DNA of 64,000 nt, taken from NCBI GenBank assembly GCA_027006175.1, contig JALTKS010000118.1:1-64000 (forward strand), read 5' to 3'. Shown piece by piece: positions 26,568 through 36,174 of the stretch (the stretch's first letter is position 1; the number at the start of each line of letters is the position of its first letter). The position numbers and the translations under genes are program-made. Source of the DNA: Gammaproteobacteria bacterium. Lineage in GTDB: Bacteria > Pseudomonadota > Gammaproteobacteria > AKS1. The notes under the pieces were generated by a model, which was not told the DNA's origin, ran no database searches, and was given only the letters and a program-made list of their open reading frames with translations.

Positions 26568-27746
26568 TTATTTTGCGCGATCTTCCAACATTGCAACAGC
26601 GGGTAATGTTTTGCCTTCCAGATATTCAAGGAATGCACCACCTGCTGTAGAAATATAAGATACCTTGTCGTAGATGTCATATTTTTGAATCGCAGCAATT
26701 GTATCGCCACCACCCGCTAAACTAAAACCATCCGCTTCAGCAATCGCCATCGATACCGCCTTAGTCCCTTCACCAAATTGATCAAACTCAAATACGCCTA
26801 CAGGGCCATTCCAGATAATCGTACCGGCTTTACTGATAATGTCTGCCAATTCTGCCGCAGATTTAGGGCCAATATCAAAAATCATATCATCATCTTCAAC
26901 GTCTGATGGATCTTTCAAAACGGCCGGTTCATTTTCATTAAATTGTTTACCACAGACCACATCAACCGCAATAGGAATATTTGCACCACGTGCACGCATC
27001 TTTTCAACAAGCCCTTTCGCTGTTTCGACTAAATCATCTTCACACAATGATTTACCAACATTGTTGCCCATTGCTTTCAGAAACGTATTTGCGATACCGC
27101 CGCCAACAACTAATTGATCAACCTTTTCTGACAATGCTTCAAGCACGGTTAATTTAGTAGATACTTTAGAACCACCAACAATCGCCACCATTGGACGAGC
27201 GGGTTCAGCCAGCGCTTTTGCTAAACTGTCTAACTCACCTGCGAGCAATAAACCCGCACAGGCAATTGGTGCAAATTTACCCGCACCATGTGTAGACGCT
27301 TGAGCACGATGTGCTGTACCAAAAGCATCCATCACAAACACATCACAAAGTGCTGCGTATTTCTTGGCAAGCTCTTCATTATCTTTCTTTTCACCCGCAT
27401 TAAAACGAACGTTTTCAAGCAATACAACTTCGCCCGCTGCCACATCAAAACCACCATCAAGGTAGTCTTTAATTAACTTAACTTCCTGACCTAATTTTGC
27501 AGTCATATTTTCTGCAATTGGTGCCATTGAGTTTTCTTCGTCAGCCTTACCTTCTTCAGGACGACCACGGTGCGACATCACCATAACTGAAGCACCGGCT
27601 TTAACACAGTGCTCAACAGTTGGCATAGATGCAGTAATACGCGCATCAGATGTTACTTTGCCATCTTTAACAGGTACGTTTAAATCAGCACGAATTAATA
27701 CACGCTTACCAGCCAGATCCAGATCTGTCAGTTTAATAAAAGACAT
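26568..27746 (-). CDS. pgk: Phosphoglycerate kinase
   Basis: A 392-aa enzyme transferring phosphate between 1,3-bisphosphoglycerate and ADP. Signatures: [13 protein letters not shown] at the N-terminus, [34 protein letters not shown] and C-terminal [13 protein letters not shown]. Full length. It lies between gap and pyk. Confidence 0.97.
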   Translation of the reverse strand: MSFIKLTDLDLAGKRVLIRADLNVPVKDGKVTSDARITASMPTVEHCVKAGASVMVMSHRGRPEEGKADEENSMAPIAENMTAKLGQEVKLIKDYLDGGFDVAAGEVVLLENVRFNAGEKKDNEELAKKYAALCDVFVMDAFGTAHRAQASTHGAGKFAPIACAGLLLAGELDSLAKALAEPARPMVAIVGGSKVSTKLTVLEALSEKVDQLVVGGGIANTFLKAMGNNVGKSLCEDDLVETAKGLVEKMRARGANIPIAVDVVCGKQFNENEPAVLKDPSDVEDDDMIFDIGPKSAAELADIISKAGTIIWNGPVGVFEFDQFGEGTKAVSMAIAEADGFSLAGGGDTIAAIQKYDIYDKVSYISTAGGAFLEYLEGKTLPAVAMLEDRAK

Positions 27747-27835
27747 TTTGCAAACTCCTAAACTTAAATTTTAAAAACTATTTGTGAAGTGTTTTTGCAC
27801 AAGTGTACTTAACAAATAATTCTTTGCTTAAATCA

Positions 27836-27862
27836 ACCAGCCTGAACAAACTTCAGGCTGGT
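27836..27862 (-). terminator. Hairpin between gap and pgk
   Basis: 11-bp perfect stem ACCAGCCTGAA ... TTCAGGCTGGT. On the minus strand it follows gap and is trailed by a loose T-containing tail (TTGATTTAA). It could attenuate or stabilise the gap transcript rather than stop it completely. Confidence 0.55.
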
Positions 27863-27896
27863 GATCAATACTAAACTAACTACTTAAACAAATTTC

Positions 27897-28913
<1,017 letters not shown>

Positions 28914-28950
28914 CTAAGTCTTAATCTAAAAGTATAAATTTAAAATTATT

Positions 28951-30933
28951 TTATAAAACTGATTCAACTGCTTTCACAACGTTTTCAACGGTGAAGCCAA
29001 ATTCTTTGAACAGTTCGCCAGCCGGTGCAGACTCACCGAAGTGGTCAATACCAACGACAGCATCAGCGTACTTGAACCATGCATCAGTCACTGCTGCTTC
29101 AACGGCAACCGTTGGAACACCCTTGATTAATACAGATTCTTTATAGGCATCGTCTTGTGCATCAAACAAATTGGTTGAAGGCATAGAAACAACACGGATT
29201 TTCTTGCCACTCATTGCTTCTGCTGCGCCCATTGCCAGTTCAACTTCTGAACCGGTACCGATGATGATTGCATCCGGTGCGCCATCACAATCTCTCAGGA
29301 TGTAACCGCCTTTTGCGATCTCGGCAATCTGTGCATCAGTACGTTGTTGATGTGCCAAACCTTGACGAGAGAAGATCAATGTAGAAGGACCTTCGCTACG
29401 TTCAATTGCTTGCTGCCAACATACCGCTGATTCAACCGCATCACATGGACGCCATACAGCCATGTTTGGAATCATGCGTAAGGTAGGAATTTGCTCGATA
29501 GGTTGGTGAGTTGGACCATCTTCACCCAGACCAATTGAATCATGTGTGAATACAAAGATGCTTTGAATTTTCATCAAGGCAGCCATACGTAAGGCATTAC
29601 GTGCGTATTCAGAGAACATCAGGAATGTTGCGCCAAATGGGATTAAACCACCGTGCAAAGAAATACCATTCATGATCGCTGACATACCAAATTCACGTAC
29701 ACCGTAGTTCAAGTAGTTAGCTTCTTCGTTGTTGATCATTGGTTTGTAACCAGACCATTCGGTCAGGTTTGAACAACCTAAATCAGCAGAACCACCAAAC
29801 ATTTCAGGCACCATTGGTGAGTAGGCTTCGATAGAGGCTAATGAGGCTTGACGTGTTGCCGGACTTTTTGCATCCGCATTAACCTGTGCAATGTAAGCAG
29901 CAGACTTTTCAGCCCAATCTGCAGGTAAATCACCTGCCATACGACGTTCAAATTCAGCGGCAAGTTCCGGGTAAGCAGATTTGTAAGCGGCGAATTTATC
30001 ATTCCACGCTGCTTCAGCTGCAGCACCTTTTTCTTTCGCATTCCAACCTGCATAAACATCTTCAGGTACTTCAAAAGGACCGTGATCCCAACCAAGTGCT
30101 GCTTTGGTTAAGTTGATTTCATCTTCACCTAATGGTGCACCGTGACAAGCGTGGCTACCGGCTTTGTTTGGCGAACCAAAACCAATGGTTGTTTTACAAC
30201 AAATCATTGTTGGTTTGTCCGTCATTGCTTTTGCTGTGTCGATAGCGCGTTGAATCGCTTCTGGATCGTGTCCATCTACGTCAGCAATAACGTGCCAGCC
30301 GTAAGATTCAAAACGCTTCGGAGTATCATCTGTAAACCAGCCTTCAACGTGACCATCGATAGAAATACCGTTGTCATCCCAGAAGGCAATTAACTTACCA
30401 AGACCTAAAGTACCGGCAAGTGAACAAGCTTCATGAGAAATACCTTCCATCAAACAACCATCACCTAAAAATACGAAGGTGTTGTGATCAACAATGTCGT
30501 GACCTTTCTGGTTAAATTGACCTGCTAATGCTTTTTCAGCAATCGCCATGCCCACGCCGTTAGTAATACCCTGACCTAGTGGACCGGTTGTTGTTTCAAC
30601 GCCTGGTGCATATCCGTATTCAGGGTGTCCCGGTGTTTTTGAATGCAACTGACGGAAGTTTTTCAGATCGTCGATCGTTAATTCGTAACCTGTCAGATGC
30701 AGAAGTGAGTAAATCAGCATCGAACCATGTCCATTTGATAAAATGAAACGATCGCGGTTAGCCCAATTTGGGTTAGCTGGGTTGTGGCTCATGTTGCTAT
30801 TCCACAGTACCTCGGCAATATCGGCCATTCCCATTGGTGCACCAGGATGTCCCGAATTCGCTTTCTGAACGGCATCCATACTTAATGCGCGAACAGCATT
30901 CGCAAGATTGCGACGGTTAGCATTTGCTGACAT
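28951..30933 (-). CDS. tkt: Transketolase
   Basis: A 660-aa thiamine diphosphate enzyme exchanging two-carbon units between sugar phosphates. Signatures: [19 protein letters not shown] at the N-terminus, ThDP motif [15 protein letters not shown] (near 154), catalytic [15 protein letters not shown] (near 467). The start follows AGAGGA. It begins the carbon-metabolism run and has a long, structured 5' leader with a candidate terminator hairpin, so it may be under RNA-level control. Confidence 0.97.
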   Translation of the reverse strand: MSANANRRNLANAVRALSMDAVQKANSGHPGAPMGMADIAEVLWNSNMSHNPANPNWANRDRFILSNGHGSMLIYSLLHLTGYELTIDDLKNFRQLHSKTPGHPEYGYAPGVETTTGPLGQGITNGVGMAIAEKALAGQFNQKGHDIVDHNTFVFLGDGCLMEGISHEACSLAGTLGLGKLIAFWDDNGISIDGHVEGWFTDDTPKRFESYGWHVIADVDGHDPEAIQRAIDTAKAMTDKPTMICCKTTIGFGSPNKAGSHACHGAPLGEDEINLTKAALGWDHGPFEVPEDVYAGWNAKEKGAAAEAAWNDKFAAYKSAYPELAAEFERRMAGDLPADWAEKSAAYIAQVNADAKSPATRQASLASIEAYSPMVPEMFGGSADLGCSNLTEWSGYKPMINNEEANYLNYGVREFGMSAIMNGISLHGGLIPFGATFLMFSEYARNALRMAALMKIQSIFVFTHDSIGLGEDGPTHQPIEQIPTLRMIPNMAVWRPCDAVESAVCWQQAIERSEGPSTLIFSRQGLAHQQRTDAQIAEIAKGGYILRDCDGAPDAIIIGTGSEVELAMGAAEAMSGKKIRVVSMPSTNLFDAQDDAYKESVLIKGVPTVAVEAAVTDAWFKYADAVVGIDHFGESAPAGELFKEFGFTVENVVKAVESVL

Positions 30934-30974
30934 AACAGAATCCTCTTTGAAAACTAAAAAATAATATAAAGGTT

Positions 30975-31012
30975 AAAAAAATTTTTTTGCGTGTTACTAC
31001 ATGACACACAAA
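30975..31012 (-). terminator. Candidate attenuator terminator before tkt
   Basis: On the minus strand TTTGTGTGT (31012-31004) pairs with ACACGCAAA (30994-30986) around a 9-nt loop. It is followed by AAAA and then seven T, about 41 nt before the tkt start. The four A between stem and T-tract make it imperfect as an intrinsic terminator. Confidence 0.45.
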
Positions 31013-31235
31013 TCGTAAATCGTTCATTTCCCCATCAAATGATGAGATAAAGCTAATCCAGTACCGATTGTTTCCAACGGACTCTGAATCTAATATAAAG
31101 CTTAAATTACGGGTACTCCCCTGCCCCCCGTGGGTCCAACGAAGAGCACTTTCTCGTAGGGGAGGCGTATTCTCTCTCACCTGCCGCTTATGAGCAATAC
31201 TCTACTGAGTATGATTATCAGCCCCATAACCCTAA
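31013..31235 (-). promoter_or_regulatory. Long structured 5' leader of tkt, unassigned RNA class
   Basis: Read on the minus strand. Helix A is CTCCCCT (31164-31158) with AGGGGAG (31122-31116). Helix B is ACGGG (31131-31127) with CCCGT (31113-31109). The order makes A and B interlock as an H-type pseudoknot, if both form. Inside A is a 6-bp hairpin ACGAGA/TCTTCGT (31157-31139). A 5' hairpin ATACTC/GAGTAT (31212-31197) and a 3' hairpin CCGTTG-GAAA-CAATCGG (31080-31064) flank it. I could not match this to a riboswitch or 6S RNA consensus from memory. A terminator-like hairpin follows, as in transcription-attenuating riboswitches. Confidence 0.5.
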
Positions 31236-31241
31236 TTCCTT

Positions 31242-31271
31242 ATATAACAATGACTTATAAATATTGGTCAA
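31242..31271 (-). promoter_or_regulatory. Predicted sigma-70 promoter for tkt leader
   Basis: Minus strand -35 TTGACC (31271-31266) and -10 TTATAT (31247-31242), spacer 18 bp. It would start transcription near 31235, giving tkt a leader of about 300 nt. Confidence 0.5.
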
Positions 31272-31372
31272 TATGGATATAAATAGATATGATGAATTAA
31301 ATCGCCAATTATGCTGATTTTACTCATTAAACCATCAAATACCGTGCTATCACTGTACAAAAACCATGAAAC

Positions 31373-31504
31373 GGCTTGGACAAGCCCAGATCTGCTGACT
31401 ACACTTTAATTCATAAACAGAACGCGAGCATTCATCTATCGTTTTAGGGGTAAAACGATGGTGATTCTAACTAAAACTACAAGCAATAGAATCAGAGTAA
31501 TATC
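31373..31504 (+). other. Upstream region of the PhnD-like gene with several hairpins
   Basis: The part of the 571-bp tkt/PhnD-like intergenic region nearest the plus-strand gene. It holds GGCTT-GGAC-AAGCC (near 31373-31386), a perfect 9-bp stem ATCGTTTTA-GGGG-TAAAACGAT at 31438-31459, and GATTCT/AGAATC flanking about 31463-31494. No coding potential was seen. The stems may regulate the downstream gene or be remnants of a repeat; function unknown. Confidence 0.4.
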
Positions 31505-32332
31505 ATGAAAAAACAATATTTATCAGGTGGTTATAAAATATCGACCCTGTTCGTTGTCAGCGCCATATTCTTGCTTATGCTGCTTAGCAATGCCGCTCAG
31601 GCAGCAACGTATACCTTTGTTGTGCAACCTATTTATCCACCAAATAAAACCATTGAAGCATTCACACCACTGACAAATTATTTATCTAAACAAACAGGCC
31701 ATACTTTCAAATTAGTGACTGCGGTTAACTTCCTGAGTTACTGGCAAAATATGAAAAAACCAGGGAAATATGACTTCATTCTGGATGCGGCTCATCTAAC
31801 CGACTACCGGCTAAAACGCATGAAATTCAAGGTCCTTGCCAAACGTGCAGATGCCGTGTCATATACTCTGGTAACAAATGAAAACACCGCCATTATTGAA
31901 CCTGAGGAGCTGATTGGGAAATCGCTCGCAACCATTGGTTCACCCAGTTTAGGTATGCTGCGATTGGAAGAAATGTTCCCAAACCCATTACGCCAACCCG
32001 TTATTATTGAAGTTGATAACTCACTCGATTCAATTAAGAAAGTGCTTGATGGCACAGCTCAGGCGGCGATTGTGCCAACGCCCATGGTGGGTGGTTTTCC
32101 AAACTTACTCACCATTACCACTACCGAGCAAGTACCCCATACCGCTGTTTCTGCTTCACCACGTGTGCCTGCGGATGTTCAGGTTGCTGTACGTAAAGCG
32201 CTGATTGAAGCAAGTAAAACAGACGCGGGTAAAAAAATGCTTGCTGACATTAACTTCCCTTCTTTTGAGAAAACCACCGCGGCAAGCTATGACGGTTTCG
32301 CCAGTTTATTAGAAGGTGTTTGGGGTTATTAA
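31505..32332 (+). CDS. Orphan PhnD-like periplasmic substrate-binding protein
   Basis: A 275-aa exported protein with a long signal peptide (about 1-33, ending AQAA). The mature domain matches phosphate/phosphite/phosphonate-type binding proteins: YTFVVQPIYPPNKTIEAFTPL, then YLSKQTGH.FKLVTA and YDFILDAAHLTDYRL. No permease or ATPase gene is adjacent, so it is an orphan binding protein; such proteins can serve sensor kinases or distant transporters. Ligand is unknown; the phosphonate label should not be taken literally. Confidence 0.82.
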   Translation: MKKQYLSGGYKISTLFVVSAIFLLMLLSNAAQAATYTFVVQPIYPPNKTIEAFTPLTNYLSKQTGHTFKLVTAVNFLSYWQNMKKPGKYDFILDAAHLTDYRLKRMKFKVLAKRADAVSYTLVTNENTAIIEPEELIGKSLATIGSPSLGMLRLEEMFPNPLRQPVIIEVDNSLDSIKKVLDGTAQAAIVPTPMVGGFPNLLTITTTEQVPHTAVSASPRVPADVQVAVRKALIEASKTDAGKKMLADINFPSFEKTTAASYDGFASLLEGVWGY

Positions 32333-32410
32333 AAAACTTTACACAATTTTACTTTTCCATTGTCATTTATCTTTGACATCTTTCCATTTGGCTCTATAAT
32401 CTCTGGTCAT

Positions 32411-32470
32411 ACAGCGCTGATTTGAATTCAGATTGCGGGCGCTTAATAAATACGGCTAAAGCGTGTGGAA
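32411..32470 (+). ncRNA. SAM-II-like riboswitch aptamer upstream of metK
   Basis: The sequence follows the SAM-II pattern as I recall it for the metX element: GCGC-TGATTT, ATTGC, second GCGC, AATAAAT, then GCTAAA. P1 pairs AGCGC (32413-32417) with GCGCT (32439-32443). The 3' GCTAAA (32455-32460) would form part of the pseudoknot that encloses SAM. The aptamer lies about 65 nt ahead of metK and is followed directly by a terminator. SAM-II is best known from alphaproteobacteria, so its presence here is notable. Confidence 0.85.
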
Positions 32471-32483
32471 CCAGATTTTAAAA

Positions 32484-32516
32484 ACCCGCCTTAGTCTAGC
32501 TAAAGCGGGTTTTTTT
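32484..32516 (+). terminator. Riboswitch expression platform: terminator before metK
   Basis: Stem ACCCGC-C-TTAG / CTAA-A-GCGGGT with a 5-nt loop and seven T. The 3' arm CTAAAGCG (32500-32507) repeats 32456-32463 in the aptamer. The 5' arm can therefore pair either with the aptamer segment (antiterminator) or with its own 3' arm (terminator). SAM binding should hold the aptamer segment and favour termination. Confidence 0.88.
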
Positions 32517-32533
32517 ATGAGGAATACACAATA

Positions 32534-33691
32534 ATGAACGAACATCTTTTTACTTCCGAATCAGTTTCTGAAGGCCATCCAGACAAAGTCGCCGATCAAA
32601 TTTCTGACGCCATCCTTGATGCATTACTTGATCAAGATGCAAAATCACGCGTTGCCTGCGAAACCATGGTCACCACCGGCATGGTCATGATCGCCGGTGA
32701 AATCACCACCGATGCCTGGGTTGATATGACTGAAACAGCACGCGGCGTCATTAAAGAAATTGGTTACAACAGCTCTGACATGGGCTTTGATTGGGAATCT
32801 TGTGCAGTACTGACATCAATTGATAAACAGTCGGCGGATATTGCGATGGGTGTTGATGAGTCAGATGATCATGAACAAGGCGCAGGCGATCAAGGCATGA
32901 TGTTTGGTTATGCTTCAAACGAAACCGACGTACTGATGCCAGCACCGATTACTTATTCACATCGACTGGTACGCCGTCAGGCGGAAGTGCGTAAAAATGG
33001 TACCTTGCCGTGGTTACGCCCGGATGCAAAAAGTCAGATCACCTTTCGTTATGAAGATGGCAAACCCGTTGCAATTGATGCCGTGGTGCTTTCAACCCAG
33101 CACACGGAAGACGTAAATCTCTCTACGCTACAGGAAGCGGTCATGGAAGAAATTCTTAAGCCTATTCTTCCGGCTGAGTGGTTACATGCGGATACCCAGT
33201 ACCATATTAACCCTACCGGCCGTTTTGTTATTGGTGGTCCGGTTGGCGATTGTGGCTTAACCGGTCGTAAAATCATTGTTGATACCTACGGTGGTATGGC
33301 GCGTCATGGCGGCGGGGCTTTCTCTGGCAAAGACCCAAGCAAGGTGGATCGTTCTGCTGCTTACGCGACCCGTTATGTGGCAAAGAACATTGTTGCCGCG
33401 GGCATTGCTGACCGCTGTGAGATTCAGGTCTCTTATGCGATTGGTGTATCAAAACCCACATCGGTGCGCGTAGAAACGTTTGGTACCGGTAAAATCAGCG
33501 AAGAACGCATTATTGAACTGATTGATGCACATTTTGATTTACGTGCCGGCGGACTGGTTAAAATGCTGGATTTACTCCGCCCTATTTACCGTTACACCGC
33601 TGCTTATGGGCACTTTGGTCGAGAAGACATTGATCTGCCATGGGAACGTACCGACAAAGCTGATGCACTAAAGGAGGCAGCTGGTCTTTAA
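32534..33691 (+). CDS. metK: S-adenosylmethionine synthetase
   Basis: A 385-aa enzyme making SAM from methionine and ATP. Signatures: [20 protein letters not shown] at the N-terminus, [12 protein letters not shown] (near 118) and [19 protein letters not shown]. The start follows GAGGAA just after the terminator T-tract. Regulation is probably by the SAM-II-like attenuator. It is followed by ahcY under its own riboswitch. Confidence 0.98.
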   Translation: MNEHLFTSESVSEGHPDKVADQISDAILDALLDQDAKSRVACETMVTTGMVMIAGEITTDAWVDMTETARGVIKEIGYNSSDMGFDWESCAVLTSIDKQSADIAMGVDESDDHEQGAGDQGMMFGYASNETDVLMPAPITYSHRLVRRQAEVRKNGTLPWLRPDAKSQITFRYEDGKPVAIDAVVLSTQHTEDVNLSTLQEAVMEEILKPILPAEWLHADTQYHINPTGRFVIGGPVGDCGLTGRKIIVDTYGGMARHGGGAFSGKDPSKVDRSAAYATRYVAKNIVAAGIADRCEIQVSYAIGVSKPTSVRVETFGTGKISEERIIELIDAHFDLRAGGLVKMLDLLRPIYRYTAAYGHFGREDIDLPWERTDKADALKEAAGL

Positions 33692-33710
33692 ATAAGTTAT
33701 CCTTCAACAC

Positions 33711-33790
33711 CCTGCTAGCATGAGGGACGCTGCAGCGAGATCATCTCGCCAGGCTCGTGCTAGCAGTTCCAGAACAACCGCGCCCACCGA
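33711..33790 (+). ncRNA. S-adenosylhomocysteine (SAH) riboswitch
   Basis: P1 is a 9-bp stem CTGCTAGCA (33712-33720) with TGCTAGCAG (33758-33766). The conserved core reads GAGGGACGCTGC ... CGCCAGGCTCG, close to the SAH consensus GAGGAGCGCTGC...CCGCCAGGCTCG. The pseudoknot pairs GGG-A-CGC (33724-33730) with GCGCCC (33780-33785), followed by CACC. It lies 25 nt ahead of ahcY with GAGGT as ribosome site. SAH riboswitches turn expression on when SAH accumulates. Confidence 0.93.
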
Positions 33791-33814
33791 CTTTGAACCT
33801 GAAGTGAGGTAGAC

Positions 33815-35236
33815 ATGAACGCCGTTATTGATCCAAATTTTACTGATTATAAAGTAGCTGATATTTCTTTAGCCGAATGGGGCCATAAAGAAATCGCCAT
33901 TGCCGAAACCGAAATGCCTGGACTCATGGCATTACGTGAAGAATACGGCAGTGAACAACCACTCGCTGGCTGTCGCATTATGGGCAGTATTCACATGACC
34001 ATTCAAACTGCTGTGCTAATTGAGACACTGGTTTTCTTAGGAGCTGAAGTGCGTTGGGTATCCTGTAATATTTTCTCAACACAAGACCATGCTGCAGCAG
34101 CGATTGCGGCACAGGGTATTCCTGTGTTTGCATGGAAAGGCGAAACCATTGAAGAATACTGGTGGTGTACAGAACAAGCCCTGATGTGGCCTGACGGTCA
34201 ATTCCCCAACATGATTCTGGATGATGGTGGCGATGCAACCTTATTAGTCCATAAGGGTGTTGAGTTTGAAAAAGCCGGCGCTATTCCAGCCACCAAAGAT
34301 GATGACAACGAAGAATACAAAGCGATTCTTGATGTATTACGTCGCACTATTTCTGACGGTTCTACGCATTGGCAAGATACCGCTGCCAGCGTTAAAGGCG
34401 TAACCGAAGAAACAACAACGGGTGTACATCGTTTGTACGAAATGCAGGAAAAAGGCGAACTGCTTTTCCCTGCCATGAACGTTAATGATTCCGCCACTAA
34501 ATCAAAATTCGATAACCTCTACGGTTGTCGTGAATCACTGATCGATTCAATCAAACGTGCAACAGATGTGATGATTGCCGGTAAGATTGCGGTTGTACTC
34601 GGTTACGGTGATGTGGGTAAAGGCTGTGCGCAGGCATTCAAAGGCATGGGCGCAACCGTATGGGTAACAGAAATTGATCCTATCTGTGCACTGCAAGCAG
34701 CAATGGAGGGTTACCGTGTTGTTGATATGAATGAAGCCTGTTCACAAGGTGATATTTTTGTCACCACCACCGGTAACATGAATGTCATCAACCATGATCA
34801 CATGGCTGCTATGAAAAACGAAGCCATTGTCTCAAACATTGGGCACTTTGATTCAGAAATTGATATTGCCTCACTTGAACAATACGAATGGTCTGAAATC
34901 AAACCACAGGTTGATCATGTTATTTTCCCTGATGGCAAGAGAATTATTGTTCTGGCGAAAGGTCGCCTGGTGAACCTGGGTTGTGCAACCGGTCATCCAA
35001 GCTTTGTGATGTCAGCTTCTTTTACCAATCAGGTAATGGCACAAATCGAATTCTACAAGAATTCAGATAACTACGAGAATCAGGTTTATATTCTGCCAAA
35101 AATTCTTGATGAGAAAGTGGCCCGTTTACATCTGAAAAAAGTTGGTGCTTATTTGAGCACGCTATCTCAGGAGCAAGCTGACTACATTAGTGTGCCGGTT
35201 GAAGGTCCATTTAAACCCAATCACTACCGATACTAA
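33815..35236 (+). CDS. ahcY: S-adenosylhomocysteine hydrolase
   Basis: A 473-aa NAD-dependent enzyme splitting SAH into adenosine and homocysteine, removing the inhibitory product of methyltransferases. Signatures: [24 protein letters not shown], the proteobacterial insertion around 150-190, NAD motif [16 protein letters not shown] (near 263), and C-terminal PFKPNHYRY. Regulated by the SAH riboswitch directly upstream. Confidence 0.98.
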   Translation: MNAVIDPNFTDYKVADISLAEWGHKEIAIAETEMPGLMALREEYGSEQPLAGCRIMGSIHMTIQTAVLIETLVFLGAEVRWVSCNIFSTQDHAAAAIAAQGIPVFAWKGETIEEYWWCTEQALMWPDGQFPNMILDDGGDATLLVHKGVEFEKAGAIPATKDDDNEEYKAILDVLRRTISDGSTHWQDTAASVKGVTEETTTGVHRLYEMQEKGELLFPAMNVNDSATKSKFDNLYGCRESLIDSIKRATDVMIAGKIAVVLGYGDVGKGCAQAFKGMGATVWVTEIDPICALQAAMEGYRVVDMNEACSQGDIFVTTTGNMNVINHDHMAAMKNEAIVSNIGHFDSEIDIASLEQYEWSEIKPQVDHVIFPDGKRIIVLAKGRLVNLGCATGHPSFVMSASFTNQVMAQIEFYKNSDNYENQVYILPKILDEKVARLHLKKVGAYLSTLSQEQADYISVPVEGPFKPNHYRY

Positions 35237-35255
35237 TTGGTTATGACTTAGCATC

Positions 35256-35288
35256 CCTGTAAAGAAGGTATTATGCTTTCTTTACAGG
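35256..35288. repeat. Inverted repeat between ahcY and metF
   Basis: Perfect 11-bp inverted repeat CCTGTAAAGAA ... TTCTTTACAGG with an 11-nt loop. No T-tract follows, so it is more likely an mRNA-stability or Rho-type element than a simple intrinsic terminator. Confidence 0.6.
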
Positions 35289-35331
35289 CTGTGCCTTAGC
35301 ATTTCCTTCAAACTTGTCTCGGACAAAAATA

Positions 35332-36174
35332 ATGGCTAATAATACTAACCACTCTTTTAGTTGCGAGTTTTTTCCACCCAAAACAGATAAGGGTAAGGAA
35401 AATATTAACGCAACCATTGTTGAGCTGAAAAAGCTTAACCCTGATTATATTTCCTGTACCTATGGTGCGGGCGGCACCACACAAGATGGTACCTTCGATA
35501 CAATCCAGACAATCATGCAACATGGCATTAATGCTGCGCCGCATATTACCTGTATTGGTTCCAGCAAAGAGAAAATATCCGGTTTACTCCAGCAATACAA
35601 AGATGCTGGTGTATCTCGTATTGTCGCGCTTCGTGGCGATCTTCCTGAAGGGATGGAAGACCCTGGTGAATTTCACTTTGCTAATGAGCTGGTTGACTAT
35701 ATTCGCAAAGAAACCGGCGATCACTTTATGATTGAAGTCGCGGCTTATCCTGAAATGCACCCTCAATCTAATAGCATGCAAGATGAACTGATACATTTTG
35801 CACAAAAAGCTCAAGCCGGTGCCGATACAGCTATCACACAGTACTTTTATAATGCGGATGCATGGGTGCGCTTCGTTGAGGATTGTCAACGCCTTGATGT
35901 CACGATTCCTATCGTGCCCGGCATTATGCCGATCACCAACTACACTCAATTAGCGCGCTTCTCCGCCAGTTGTGGTACTGAAATTCCGCGCTGGATTACG
36001 ACACGACTTGAAGGCTATGGCGATGATCTCGATTCAATTCGTGATTTTGGTTTTGATGTCACCCTGCAACTATGTGAACAGCTCATTGATGCTGGCGCAC
36101 CCGGGCTACATTTTTACTCAATGAACCGCGCCGAACCTACCGTGAAGCTCTGGCACGAACTTAATCTTGGATAA
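35332..36174 (+). CDS. metF: 5,10-methylenetetrahydrofolate reductase
   Basis: A 280-aa flavoprotein giving 5-methyl-THF for methionine synthesis. Signatures: SCEFFPPKTDKG (Glu of the active site), SCTYGAGGTTQDGT, HITCIGSSKE, ALRGDLP and GAPGLHFYSMNRA. The ATG at 35332 is preferred over an upstream in-frame TTG. It completes methionine recycling downstream of ahcY and overlaps bioA by 8 bp. Confidence 0.97.
   Translation: MANNTNHSFSCEFFPPKTDKGKENINATIVELKKLNPDYISCTYGAGGTTQDGTFDTIQTIMQHGINAAPHITCIGSSKEKISGLLQQYKDAGVSRIVALRGDLPEGMEDPGEFHFANELVDYIRKETGDHFMIEVAAYPEMHPQSNSMQDELIHFAQKAQAGADTAITQYFYNADAWVRFVEDCQRLDVTIPIVPGIMPITNYTQLARFSASCGTEIPRWITTRLEGYGDDLDSIRDFGFDVTLQLCEQLIDAGAPGLHFYSMNRAEPTVKLWHELNLG

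Noticed and set aside
30917-31180. 87-codon minus-strand frame (GTG start) spanning the tkt leader and overlapping the tkt start
   Set aside because: No family likeness and composition unlike a protein; the region is better explained as structured RNA. A leader peptide cannot be fully excluded.
31013-31235. 6S RNA as explanation of the tkt leader
   Set aside because: I could not find the long closing stem with central bubble or the conserved 6S apical sequence; left as unassigned RNA instead. A covariance search would decide.
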